From Congeria kusceri (taxonomy: Eukaryota; Mollusca; Bivalvia; Myida; Dreissenidae): DNA of 64,000 nucleotides. Each line of letters begins with the position of its first letter. Within the stretch, counting starts at the first letter, position 1. The notes beneath the pieces are model-generated. The model made no database searches, was not told the DNA's origin, and was given only the letters and a program-made list of their open reading frames with translations. The stretch is from the NCBI GenBank assembly GCA_027627225.1, contig CM051030.1, positions 372,001 to 436,000 on the forward strand, in the 5' to 3' direction. Positions 1-14,000 of this stretch are shown piece after piece. Both the position numbers and the translations under genes were made by a program.

Positions 1-1964
1 TAAATTTGTCATTTATTGATATACATTTGAATGTCGTTATTTCTAACTCTTGTTAATTGGAAGTCAGCGTTATTTCGAAGTGTTTTCCTGGTTCCAAATT
101 TTTTTCTTCTTTACCTAACTAAAATTAACCTTTTTAATTTGAACTTTTTTTTATTGTTCATTGTTGAAAAGATTTGCAGATCGAACTTGTCAAAATATTG
201 GCCATTATTTGCTAATGGGTGCAATTAACGCTCATTTAGGCAAGTGATGTGCGACCTGTGTTAGGTCTCACAAAGTATTCTGGGTAATCAAAACTGCTTT
301 GTTATTGGTGTCCCGCCAAAGGCTTCCATTGATATCTTTATATCGAGTCAGGAGTGCTTGATAAGAATTTTGATTTTAAAAGTATTTTATTTACTGTGTT
401 TTACTATATTTAGCTCCTTCACTGTCGCATATGTTAATAAAAAGCAAAATGTAACGTGACCATTTTTATGAAAATGGTGAAAATGTTTAATCAGAACTAT
501 TGTTATTTCGAAGTTTTTTCGTCGGTCCCGACGGCTGAGAAATAACGGTGTTTAAATGTATTTCATTGTACATACCTACAGCAATCAACCCGTGACACTG
601 TGTGTATGCCTGTTGTCTATATACTGTAGAACCTGTCTAAACCTGTTGTCTATATACTGTAGAACCTGTCTAAACCTGTTGTCTATATACTGTAGAACCT
701 GTCTAAACCTGTTGTCTATATACTGTAGAACCTGTCTAAACCTGTTGTCTATATACTGTAGAACCTGTCTAAACCGAATGGTGTTGGGACCCGGCTGATC
801 ATTCCGTTTTCAGAGGTGTTTGGTTTACCAAGGTTTTTTATTAAATGTCATTTTCCTTTAAAAATGTTCACTACATTTTATATATTAATTCGAGTATATA
901 ATAAGACAACAACGTGTTAATGTTCACATTTTATGTATTTGTTCATCATTTGTATTATTTGCATGTAAACATGTATTTTCTTACATAAACCGACACTCAA
1001 ACTATAAATCAAACAAGTTCATGTATTCAACGTACAACTCAGGTACATCTGCTTTGATTATTTTAAATTATAGGTATTATATTAAAAAAGATTCCACTGT
1101 ACGTAAATTTCAACAAATCGTTAATTGCAGCAATGCACAGTTATCACCATGGCGATTATGCCCTTTGTGTGTAATTGTGACACCAATTATCGGGTTCATG
1201 CCTCTGCGGTAGCGCGAAGTGACACCTGACAGGATACACTGTTCGGTTTATTCAGGGTTTTTAAGGTTGAATGAGATCAAATTTGTAATAGAATCATTTG
1301 GTATTCGGTTTGGACAGGGTACGGTTTATTGTGGGTTTTTGTTATATAAAACAAGAAGGAAAAAAACTGGGACCGACACATCCGTTCGGTTTTGACAGGG
1401 ATTCGGTTTTCACAGGGTTCAGTTTGGACAGGTTTTACTGTACCAGGTACTTTGATTAATGCTTTTCAATTGAGTATAATTCAGAAAATGAAGATGTTTA
1501 ATCCTATACATACTTGTTTTTTTATTATATTTATATAAAAGAAGATTGCCATTTTCATAAAAAATGAAAATGCATGAATTCAAGACTGCGTGAAAAAGCC
1601 GAATGTGCAAAATTTAGATGCCATGTTAATTTTTTTTACAGAACATGCGTATTCATTATCAACAATAAAATTTATAAAGATAAACTTATCTTTATTCAAC
1701 AATGACCTGGTAATCTATCCCATCATTTTCTGTCTTCATTTTAATATTTAATGCAAGATATACACTAAATAACATGAAAAACATAAACTGATGTCAAGAA
1801 AATTAACAATATGATTTCATTAGACTATGTTTGCTTGCTTTATCAGTTTCCAAATACAGCTAAGTTTATTTCATGGTGTTCGTTTAACTCAATGCACTCA
1901 TGATGATGGAATGAAGTATGTATGCACGATAGAAAATCTATATGAATTGAATAAAAGCTCATAC
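1..1964 (-). other. Intron after the first TH1 exon
   Basis: No coding sequence recognised. Holds the 33-bp array at 612-776 and loose variants of 'gttcggttttgacagg' between 1230 and 1440. The rest is AT-rich with nothing I can support. Confidence 0.7.
612..776. repeat. 33-bp minisatellite, 5 copies
   Basis: Five nearly identical 33-bp units ('tgttgtctatatactgtaga' followed by 'acctgtctaaacc'). The unit length is divisible by three, which alone explains the ORF across it. Confidence 0.95.
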
Positions 1965-2096
1965 CCTCCAGTGATGGTGCAGACTTTGGAGGGTGTCGGA
2001 GGCAGTGTGGAACCGCTTGGAGACCGTAGGCCACCTGGTGTCTACTGGGGACAGGCTGGGCAGGTTGTCACGCAGGTCCAACAGGAACTTACGCCT
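1965..2096 (-). CDS. Myo1b: Myosin exon: start of TH1 ([12 protein letters not shown])
   Basis: Encodes [19 protein letters not shown] then [25 protein letters not shown], 44 codons, phase 0. Matches the FLxxMxxxMPSLSPIDxxWP start of the class I TH1 lipid-binding tail. Acceptor CATATTTCAG, donor GTATGA. Four more copies of the acceptor edge lie upstream at 2097-2322. The next TH1 exon was not found in 1-1964. Confidence 0.96.
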
Positions 2097-5000
2097 CTGA
2101 AATATGGAGACATGACATTATGTCTTGTGATGAACATAGGAACTTACACCTCTGAAATATGGGGACATGTATTGTGATGAATATAGGAACATAGGCCTCT
2201 GAAATATGGGGACATGACTGGTGATGAACATAGGAACTTACGCCTCTGAAATATGGGGACATGTCTTGTGATGAACATAGGAACTTACGCCTCTGAAATA
2301 TGGGGACAAGTCTAGTGATTTAGGCAAGTCACAAACTATGATAGAAAGAGATTAAACATTACCTGTAATACACACAAATTACTCCTCTACCCTGGGATAA
2401 AATTCTACAGAATCTTACAAATATAAAACACCAAAAGTAAATTTAAGTTAGCTTCAAACAAATATAATTATGTTAGTTTCAAACAAATATAAATATTAAA
2501 ATATTTGTACCTTGTCCAAGATAATAAGGTGCTAAGAGGGAAGCTCAAAAGCATACTTGCAGGAAACAAACCTGGCTAAATATAGGCAAGGCAGTGACAC
2601 TCAGCTGTACCAGACAAAGATGGAGCAGTATTTAGGGGAGGGAACGATTGGGGATAACAGCTTTAATGGTTAGAGATGTACATGTACGCCTCACTATCAC
2701 TATAATTATATTGTCTAACGGATTATGTGGAACTCAAACTAAGTTTTACAAGAAATGAATACACCACATTTTGTTTGCTTTTTACTTTAAGTGGTACAAT
2801 TGTAATACTATAAAAAATGTGTCATACGGACCAAGGCAACCATAAAGAAGCGTGCAACCTAGGGTCCACCAATGCGACGGAACTTTGGTTTGTAGTCGCA
2901 CCTCACTTACTTAATAAGTATGCCATTGTTCAATTGTAATACTACACAAAATGTGTCATATGTACCAAGTGAACGACAAAGAATCATGCAACTTTGTGTC
3001 CTGCGATGCGCCAGAACTTTGGTTTGTAGTCGCGCCTCACTTAATATGTATGTCATTGTTCAATTGTAATACTACACAAAATGTGTCATACACACAAATG
3101 CATCCACAAAGAAACGTGCGACCTTGTGTTCTGCGATGTGTCAGAAACTTTGGTTTGTAGTGGCACATCACCTACTTAATAGGTATGCAATTGTAGAATT
3201 GTAATACTGGCATACGTACCAACACAACCACAAAGAAGCGGGCGACCTTGGGTCCAGCGATGCGACAGAACTTTGGTTTGTAGTCGCGCCTCACTAACTT
3301 AATAAGTATGTCATTGTAGGATTGTAATACTGTCATACGTACCAAGGCAACCACAAAGAAGAAGGCGACCTTGGGTCCAGCGATGCGATGGAACTTTGGT
3401 TTGTAGTCGCACCTCACTTACTTAATAGGTATGCAATTGTAGAATTGTAATACTGGCATACGTACCAACGCAACCACAAAGAAGCGGGCGACCTTAGGCC
3501 CAGCGATGCGGCGGAACTTTGGTTTGTAGTTGCGCCTCACTGTCCAGCCCAGGTAGTACTTGTAGATTACACCTGCCGCCCAAAGTCTGCGCTTTTCCAG
3601 CTTCAACTCCTCCAGAAGTTTCCTCGCCTGTCAACCAGTGGTAGTCATGATTATTATAATCACAGAATACGAAAAACGTCTTAATAAGCTGTCAACTATT
3701 ACACCATATTTTCAAAACTAAATGTTTTTTAAGAAGACATATTTATCAGCACTATACGTTAAATTCACATTTAATGATTTATTTTACCAGTTACTTAGGA
3801 AAACTTAATTATTTCTTGCATATCAAAGATCTGCATTGAAATATTTCTGATGTCTTCATTCTAGTAATTTGGGGGATATATTTTCATGAATTAAAATGCT
3901 TGTTATATATATCCCCAATTTATGTGATATAGAATTACATACAAAAGAGTTCTTCTCATTAATTTATCATCTACATTTGTATTACAGTAAAATAGTAGAC
4001 AAACATTTTCTTATCTGTGAATTCCATAGGTCTAAATAGACCAGCTAGAGCATGCTAAAGCTGAAAGTCTACACATATAGGTCTTCAAATATTACATAGG
4101 TCTCAAGGCTTTAGGGGGTTTAAGTGGTAGGTCTTGTCATAGACAAGTTGTCCAATAGGACTAGACCTACAGTGTGAACGCCCCTGTACAGACCCCAACA
4201 GTACTCCTATCATGGAGATCCTCATCATATCCGATTCCTGGCTAAAGGGCACTTCACTTTTTTAGCTTAGCTTGGAAAGAATCAATAGTTCTGAAAGACT
4301 TCAGGTGGTTCATGTAGGAGGTATGTCTTGTCTGAGACAAGTTGTCAAATAGCACTAGACCTACAGAGTAAACGGCCCAGTACAGACCCCAAAAGTCTGC
4401 TCATATCTTGGAGATCCTTACATTAACCCCTCCGTGTCTAAAGGGCACAGAATCAGAGTGCCGAAAATAACCAGAGCATTAATGAGGTTCACAACTAAAT
4501 ATGGGAACATTATATGTTGGTTAAATTACGCAAGGTATTGTGGATGTAAGGTGCTTATTTATTTCCATTGATATTTAAGAAATAATTTTCGATTTATCGT
4601 TGTTTATCGGCCAATAAACAACATTTGGAGTTCTGATGTGTAGGAATTAAACCATGACGACGTTAGCCTGAGTTGTTTAATAGCCATACATCAGAATGAA
4701 AGAGTTGTTTATTGGCCAATAAACAACGATTATGCTAATTTTTTTTCCATTCTACATGATTTGACACAAATGTTTTCAATTGTAATTGGAACTACTTTTA
4801 CTATGCTCCGCTCAGAATCAGAATTTGTTTTTGCGTTGTTTATTGGATAGTTTAACAGGGAAAATTAGTGGGTATCATGTTAGAATAAGTCATTAGACAT
4901 TGAATTCGTACAAGTGCCACTCACAAATTGAAGTCAATATCAACAATTTACTCTTCCCTTAAATAATTTATCACTGTTAAAGAAATGGCAAGCAATTTCA

Positions 5001-8000
5001 ACCTGAAAGTGATAAAAGTACACTACTATGTTTATGTTACAACAGAAATGTATGAGGCCTGTCGAGGGAAAACTGGACTTAATGCACGTGCGTAAAGTGT
5101 CGTCCCGGATCCGCACAGGCTAAGTCAGGATGGCACTTTCCGCTTTTATGGTATTGTCTGTTTCAAGGAATTTTCTTCTAAATATAAATCCACTGTAGGG
5201 AGAAAGTGCCGTCCTGGATTAGCCTGTGCGGCCTGCACAGGCTAATCCGGGACGACATTTTACGCACATGCATTAAGCCCGGTTTTCCCATGACATGCCT
5301 CGTATCTAAGCCATGTTATCCATGTTAGTAGAAACTGGATTATCCTACCTATAAAAGACTGGTGGTGACTTCCATGTTCATATTTCCTAATTATGAATTA
5401 TGAACTGTGATGTACAAACTCTTCAACTAAGAGCAATAACTCAATATATGCAGTGCAATATAGAAAGACTTGAGTTCTTGCTCTATGGTGATGAGCTCTG
5501 TTAATGTTACAACAATAATGCAGTTAGGACTGATTTAAGCTAAGCTATGTTAGTAGGAACTGCATTCTCATACCTACGAAAGACCAGTGCTGACTTCTTT
5601 GTTCATATTTCCTTACTATGAAATAAGTACTGTGAAATACAAACATTCATTGATTCACTCTTTCATGATTTTACTGAAAATAGTGAAGAGTGAACTGTGA
5701 AGTAAAAAAAATTGATTTATTCACATTCCACAGTTTCATGATTTTAATGACAAGATTTACTTGTATAATCACAATTTTTAATTATGCAATGAGAATAATG
5801 AAGTCACCACCAGTCTTTTTTAAATAACGGCTATGTCTACAGTGCCACCACAATCACTGGAACAATGTCTAAGTGAATCAGTATTAGCAGTAAAATGGGA
5901 TGAGATCGCCAAGACATCTGCATTTATTTGGAATAAAGGAGTGTCACTGTAACCACAGCTGTAAACAGCATTTTAACTATTTAATGGCTGAGTTACCATT
6001 TCTGCCTAGGTCACATATAGAACGGGCGCCGTCAAATTTTAATGAACGGTAAAGCATCTGCGATTTTTTGGAATCTGACAGGCGCCGCACGATTTATATT
6101 GTTTTGCTTCGCATTGTCACAAAATCAGCGGGCGCCAGATGGTTTCGCTGAATGACATGGAGAACAATCAGCTTGAGCACCTGGCGGCAACCGGCCAATG
6201 ATCGCACGGCGCCTATGCAGTGAATATGTGAATTGTGAATTGTGAATATGTGAATTGTGAATATGTGAATTGTGAATATGTGAATTGGATGGTCGCAGCA
6301 TAGGATTGTAAATGTTTGTAACTAAAATTAATTGAAAGAGGTATTGAATCAATGCAAGTTGGCCGACTGGGGCATTAACCAGTTAGCAGCCATTGACAAG
6401 ATACTGGCATGCTTTCAAAAGCTGATGGCATGCTTTCAAAAGATGACTGCATTTGGTTGTTCACGATTGTCCAACTACAGTTGAACACTGCAAAGTCGCT
6501 GGGACCGACGAAAATAGTTTGATAAAGGAAAGTTTGAAATAGCAATGTTCTCTATTGTACTAATAAATTTATAGTTGTGAAAATTGCGCATGAGTTTAAA
6601 TCACACCATGTGTATATACGAAAAGTACATGTATAATGAAGGTTCTTAAATAACATTATAAAGATTGTACATTTGTCAGCATTGTTTGTTACTCACAATT
6701 ATAACTGTAACACTTATCCAATTAATGTCGACTATTTAGCCACGCGAGAACCCGAGAACAACTGAAGGCGCAAAAACTTTACCGAGCGACGACTGCCAGG
6801 TCATTGCACCTTTGACAGACAGCTAGGGCTTTTGTGGGACTTCAAAATATACACTGATGATTACGTGTAACATACGTAGTTGGGACTGGAATAGTAGTTA
6901 GAAATAAAAATGATTTCGAAATAGCAATTAATTCCAATTAACGGTGTTAAAAATAGCAGTGTTCAACTGTATCAATATTTCCCCCAACGGGGGGGGGGGG
7001 GAAACAGCAGGCGTATACAGCTCTTTCGTCTGAAAGTTATACCTGACACGCAAAATAATTATTTGGGGTTCTGGGACATAGACTTTGGTCGGATTTTAGA
7101 TCCCGGTAATAAAGCCCCCCCCAACACCCAAGATACACCAAGCATCTGCCACTGTGGGGTTTTATAGGAAAAAATGCTTGGCTCTAGGGTGGAGAATTAG
7201 ACCCCCAAAAATATAATTTGTCAAATTCCTCTAGATCAGCCTGCCGCCCCCCCCCCCCCCCCAGGAGGAAATATTGATAGGTGCGCTAACCAGACATTAA
7301 ACAATGACTGAGGTTCCACTATATATGTGAACATCATCTCTACAGTCTGTTTCGTTTAACGCCTATTCCAACACTACAGAAGGGGTTCTTGTTAGTCTTA
7401 AATTTAGTGGAAAATAGGTCAAAATAAACAATAATTTGTTTTAAACACTATAGTTTGGAACATGTGCAGTACAAATACTATATATTAATACACTTGGAAT
7501 TATATTGCAACTTCTATGTGAAAATCTACAAACAATGTATTTCTTTGTCAGAAATCCACCCTTCTAGAACAAGTGTATTTAATACGCTTTTAATGTGTAT
7601 TCAACACTGCGGTATTAGCACTGTATTTTTTCTGCGTAAAATGCGCATTAAATACACTTTTAATACATTAAGTGTATTTTTTCTGTGCTTTTTCTGCATT
7701 TTTTTACAAAAAAGTGTATTAATGCACTAAAAAAATACACCTAAAATACACTTTCAATACACTTCAGTGTATTTTTTAAGATATATTGTATTTTTCAAAG
7801 AGAAAAATACACTTTAAATGCACTCAAGTGTGTTAATGCATGAAAAATGCAGAAAAAATACCAGTGTATTAAATGCGTATTAAACGCAGGAAAAATACGG
7901 TGCCAATAGTGAATCGTTTAATACGCATTAAATGCGTATCAAATACACTCTTTCAAGAAAGGGCAGTTACAACTTTTCAGAGTTTTAAGTTTTCGACTTA

Positions 8001-11000
8001 AAACTACTAACTTCGTACTCCTAAGTAAGCCGACCAAACCTTGTGGCGGTGTTTTTATGTAGAAAACAGTATTTTATTACTGCATAAAAAACAACAGCTG
8101 TCTCAGGACAGCACGCTTGACTATTCAACCGCTTTGTCGTGTTATGGGCCTTTATAACTACAAAAATAGGGCATAATTCTGCTATAATGCTGTTCACAGT
8201 TATGTGCCTTGGCCAGTGACCTTATATTATGACCCTGAAGACATGTGTGAAGTTTTAATTGAATATCTATAGTAGATAAAGAGATATTTAGTTGTTGCAG
8301 GCAAACTTTAACTTGAAATTTCTAAGTACAAAAAGGGGCATAATTCTGCTAAATTGCAGGTCAGAGGTATGGGCCTTGGTCAGTGACCTTACATAATGAC
8401 CCTGAAGACATGTGTGAAGTTTCAATTGAATATCTGTAGTAGTTACAGAGATATGAACTTGTTGCACGCAAACCTTAACTAGAGCATTACGGCGACAGCG
8501 ACATCGACGAATGAGTGAGTAGTATAGCTCAAACTATTTGGTGAATAGTCGAGCTAAGAATGGCTACATGTTTTTATGCAGACTAAGCAGCTTTTTATTC
8601 TGCCAAACAGAATATGTGCTGTTGATTCTATGTTGTTTTTTAACTTAAACTCAGACATTTTACACAATATATTTTACACAATATATATATTATTCTATCA
8701 GTAAATATTCATAATTTGAAATGGCTTAAAGTAGGTTTATCTTTAAGTTAACTACTGGTCATTGGTGGAAACACTTTAGGTTGGAATAAATAACTAACAA
8801 ATCAACAAACAAACAACCTTGTGTAAAAATGGACCATACTGGTGAATCCAGAAATATTGTACAAAAAACAAAAACAAAAACAAATTCATAGTGTTACTGT
8901 ACAACAACCCTTCTGTTTCTATAAGGCTCTACTAACACTTCCACAGCCATACAGCTGCCTAAGGTGTATTATTTACACGAAGGACAACTGTACAGCTGCC
9001 TAAGGTGTATTATTTACACGAAGGACAACTGTACAGCTGCCTAAGGTGTATTATTTACATGTAGGACAACTGTACAGCTGCCTAAGGTGTATTATTTACA
9101 CGAAGGACAACTGTACAGCTGCCTAAGGTGTATTATTTACACGAAGGACAACTGTACAGCTGCCTAAGGTGTATTATTTACACTAGGTAACATTCAAGTA
9201 CAACTGCATATGCTGCACACTGTGGATTACACCTGAGCATCATCCTTAATTTGCTACGACTATGTGAGTACAGATGTTAGTATGAGGCAAACTATGGGGT
9301 GGGGGGTTGTTAGCGGTGTCTGGTGTACGTCTAACCAATCTCATTAAAATCATCTCCAGTCTGACGCTACTATATTACCCGCTGACTGGATCTGATGACT
9401 TTGCATTAGAGGTCACGTTCAGAAGACCTTTTCAGGAGCCAATCAAATTGTTGCCTTCTATATAACTTCGTATATAAACCACAAATACTAAGCATGAACT
9501 TCGGACGTTTACTCGCCTAAGGAAACACTATATCCATTATCATCGTGAAAATTAACAGTAAATGATCTATTGCCAAGGATTAGTAGGAAATGCTTCACTT
9601 TTCAAAAACCATGGCCAAACATCGCTGTGCAAAAGGCAATTCCATTGGGCACAGCAGGGCTGGTATTTTATGGTTCGCAAGGTCATTTGAACGTGACCCG
9701 TTATATGAGGTCTTCAGATCCTAACAACTTTAGGACTTGATTTTAATGAGATGTACAGTCTAACCTGCCAGCCCCTCCAATACTTCTGAAGGGTAATTGC
9801 CGTCAGCAACATAAGTCTTTGGTACTTCAAATCGGCGAGCACTTTACGAGCCTGAGAAAATACGAGCCATAATTGTGTACAGCAGCACTTTCCATAAAGT
9901 AAAACAGTACCAACGAAATCGTGTACAGACTTTGTAAAATACACGGGTTAGATGTGAACACAAGAATGACCTTTCGATTGTGTCTTCTGATGAAATTCCA
10001 AAATCTGATTAGTTTATTATGATCTAATTAAGTCACTTGCAACACAAAGTGAGCAAAGTATTTTGTAAAACTTCTTATACGTAATAAAGATGCCTAAAAC
10101 TTAGAATCCATTACAATCCATCTTTGGACATTCCATACAGTAAAACAGTAAAAATGACATTGTGAAGGGACAACGAAAGTTGACAGTCGCAGAGGTGTGT
10201 AATGGATATGGTGTCCGCCTTGCAATCGGAAGATCGTGAATTAAATCCCTACTTAGGAGCGTTCGCATAATCTTTATCATTTTTTAAAAGATTTTAAAAT
10301 AAAGCAAAAATAATTCTCCATAAAGTCGCAATAAAACAAAGGCTCACTTCATGTCGTGGAATCAGTGAACACTTATTGCTCTATTGTATGTTAGGGAACT
10401 ACACACCTTAGATGCTTGGGTCACTTTTATTCATAACAGGTCAAACCCAAATACAAAACAAAAAACAGTTTACCAGTAAGCAAAACTTCAAATCTAGAGA
10501 AAATCTTCACAAATTAATCTACAAATATGATGAAGAAAAAGAAGCAAAAGCAACAGGGAGCTAGTGAACATAATTTAAGGTGTGTCATGGGAAACCTAGG
10601 CTAAATGCATGTGCGTAAAGTGTCATCCCGGATCAGCCTGTGCAGTCAGCACAGGCTAATCCGGGATGTCACTTTCCGCCTACAGTGGATTTATGTGTTA
10701 AAGAAAAGACCATAAAAACAGTAAGTGTCGTCCTGTATCAGCCTGTGCAAACTGCTCGGGCTGATACAGGACGACACTTTTTGCACATGCATTAAGCCTG
10801 GATTTCCCACGATACGCCTCATATAATCCTCATCCAAACATTGGGTAAATGTTCTAACCCTGACCCTATGCTTAACTGGACGGTCAAGATCAGTTTTTGC
10901 TGATCTTCTAGCTCAACTGAGCACATTATGATATTTTGTTTTAAAAGCAGCAGTCCAGTAAATAAAACTTTGCAGAAATCGTTTCTTATGGACGTATTAC

Positions 11001-14000
11001 AGGTCAAAATTTAAAAAAACCCATTTACAACGGTAAAATAATAAAGTTTTGGTAACTTTTTAATCGTATAGTTATCTTTATGCGATAGCTGGTGATGCCT
11101 ATGAAGTGAATTGGACAGCAAGTGTATATTCCGTTCGTACCATGCGTTTTCAAAACAAAGACATTATAAAATGCCTTTCGTAAATAAGAAACAGTTTTCA
11201 GTAGAATAAACATCATTATCGTTTATTAGAATTAATGCCAATTTAAGATGTATTGAATTATATTTTATGCTTTCCAGTGATTTATAGGGAAATATCAGTG
11301 AAAATAAAATTGGTAAATTACTGTTTAAAACCGCGAAAACTACCACTCTGTTTCCCGATTTAATACAGTAAATGAAACAGACCGTCAACGATGCTGAACT
11401 AAAAATTGTTAAACGACGTCATTAAATTGACGTTATAAGTCCCGCAAGATTTTCGCGCATTTAGATAGCACTTGAAATGAAACAAAATGATGTAAACAAG
11501 CATAAAACAAATAGAAAATGTGTTGCTTTCAATAGAATTTTGATTTTTGATTCACTGGTGATAATAGAAAAAATATTTGTTCATTTGTGGCTGCGCCACT
11601 CTTTAAAATATAAATTTCAATAATTACTCATGAATTATAATCAATATTCTACTGAAACCAACTAATATATCCTCTATATATTCCATGGACTGCAAACTAA
11701 ACTAGGAGAGCCTCCTACCTTCCATCTGCGGGTACAGCACTGCAGGTACAAGGTGGCCGCTTTCTTACGCTTGTACTGCTTCTGGCCCTGTATGTAGACA
11801 CAACATGTATAAAAACATAGCCTTAACTTTCAATAATAACAAGGCAGTCCAAAGGACAGCTATATCCCCCGCCGTGATCCTTCATTAGATTTTAAAGGTG
11901 ACTTTGTAGTATCACACTGACCTTAATCAGTTTCATGAAAATTCCTTAAAGGGCATATGAGATATGGAGCTGACACAAAAATGCAGGCTCAAACATTTGA
12001 CCTTTAAGTGTGACCTTGACCTTGAGGTGGCAAGACTGCTTTATGCCTTCTGCACATGGCCTCAATGTGATAAACATTTGAGCCATGTTTTATGAAAATC
12101 CTTCAAAGGGCATAGGAGATATGAAGCAAACACAAAAGTGGAGGTTCAACATTTGACCTTCAAGTGTGACCTTGATCTTGAGGTGGCATGACTGCCTCAT
12201 GCCTTCTGCACATGCCTCAATGTGATAAACATTTGAGGCAAGTTTCATGAAAATCCTTTCAAGGGCACAGGAGATATAGAACGGACATGAAAATACAGGC
12301 TCAAATATTCAACCTTCAAGTGTGACCTTGACACTGAGTTGGCATGACTGGCTTATGCATTCTGCACATGGTCTTAATGAGCAAAACATTTGAGGCAAGT
12401 TTCATGAAAATCCTTCAAAGGGTATGGAGCAGACACGAAAAACAGACACGAAAATGGAGGCTCAAAAATTTAACCTTCAAGTGTGACCTTGACATTTAGC
12501 TGGCGTAAAACGCCCATGCCTTCTGCACATCGTCTCTATGACCTAAACATTTGAGCCAAGTTTCATGAAAATCCTTCAAAAGGCATAGAAGATATGGAGC
12601 GGACATGAACTGGAGGCTCGAATATTTAATCTTCGAATGTGACCTTGACCTTGAGCCGGCGTGACTGACTCATGACTTCTGCACATCGTCTCAATGACCT
12701 AAACATTTGAGCCAAGTTTCATGAAAATCCTTCAAAGGATATAGGGGATATGGAGCGGACACGAAATGGAGGCTCGAATATTTGACCTTCAAGTGTGACC
12801 TTGACCTTAAGCCGGCATGACTGACTCGTGACTTCTGCACATCGTCTGAATGACCTAAACATTTGAGCCAAGTTTCATGAAAATCCTTCAAAGGGTACAG
12901 GAGATATGGAGAGGACACGAAATGGAGGCTCAAACATTTGACCTTCAAGTGTGACCTTGACCTTGAGCTGGCGTGACTGACTCATGCCTTCTGCACATCG
13001 TCTCAATGACGTAAACATTTGAGCCAAGTTTCATGAAAATCCGTCAAAGGGTATAGGAGATATGGAGCACACACAAAAATGTTACGGACAGACGGACAGA
13101 CAGACGGACGGACGAAGGGCATTCCTATAATCCCCCTCCCCGCTTCCCGGCGGGGGATTAATAATAAAAATATATATGTTGTCCCTATAAGTGACGAATG
13201 CCCCCGAAGATGTGCTTTGACACATGTACTCTGCACCTCCTCTCAAAGGCCTGAAAATAACAATTATGGAGTATCATTTGAATCCCTTCAACATTTTTAG
13301 AGTTATGCTCTGCACAAGAAAAATTTTCATACATCCTCCAAACATTTGTAAAATGCAAAAATGTTGGCACACTGTAATTATCTTCAACAGTTGGATTTCT
13401 TATAAATTTTAATCTGTTTTTGAGTCTCATTGTTGAATAACGTTCAAACCAGAATAAAACTCAATTTGAACTTTGTATATAAATAATAAATGTCCGTGTC
13501 GCGTAACCTGTTTACATGTCATAGGGAGTTGGATTTGGTCAGGTGATGCAACAACATGAACGCTTATTGATATTTTTATTTGATATTCATAAAATCTTCA
13601 AGAAAAATCGTTATTTATAGAGAAAAAATTGGATTTCATTGCAGCTTAAGGTGCATTTTGGACTTGTTATCTCATAACTTTAGCAAATTATTGGATTACA
13701 TTTAATTTACTGGTGTACAGTTTATCGTCCTGTACTTCCGGAAAAACTTGCATGAATTCAGCACACGCTATCTCAGCACATGCATTAATTTGATAGCCAC
13801 AAAATCTATAGGAAATGAAGATTCTGTAGGAAAGTGTGATATATTAAGATACTGTTTCTCAAAAGATCCATGCTGCGTGTACGTACCCAGTACCCCCTGA
13901 AGCGGCTGCTGATGATCACCTGGCTTCTCTTCATCAACAGGAAGTGCTCCCGCTTCACATGCCCCTTCCACATCTTCTGAATCAGTGTTGCCAGGTAGTG

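Larger units (their letters stand above)
3628..9764 (-). other. Intron between IQ5 and IQ4 exons (6.1 kb)
   Basis: Contains a direct duplication (4112-4252 and 4298-4450), a GTTGTTTAT element (4590-4860), a foldback element, a second local duplication (5305-5420 and 5520-5640), a short AT-rich array, two TIR elements, a large palindrome, a mollusc-type repeat and a 41-bp array. No exon is visible. 3628-4100, 5640-6220 and 8560-8930 show nothing specific. Confidence 0.7.

Noticed and set aside
1..1964. Search for the next TH1 exon
   Set aside because: No reading frame resembles the family's continuation.
3172..3417. 81-residue minus ORF with two [14 protein letters not shown] repeats as an extra neck module
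   Set aside because: The copies are downstream of the real donor, lack convincing acceptors and carry only the exon tail, so they are duplicated exon edges.
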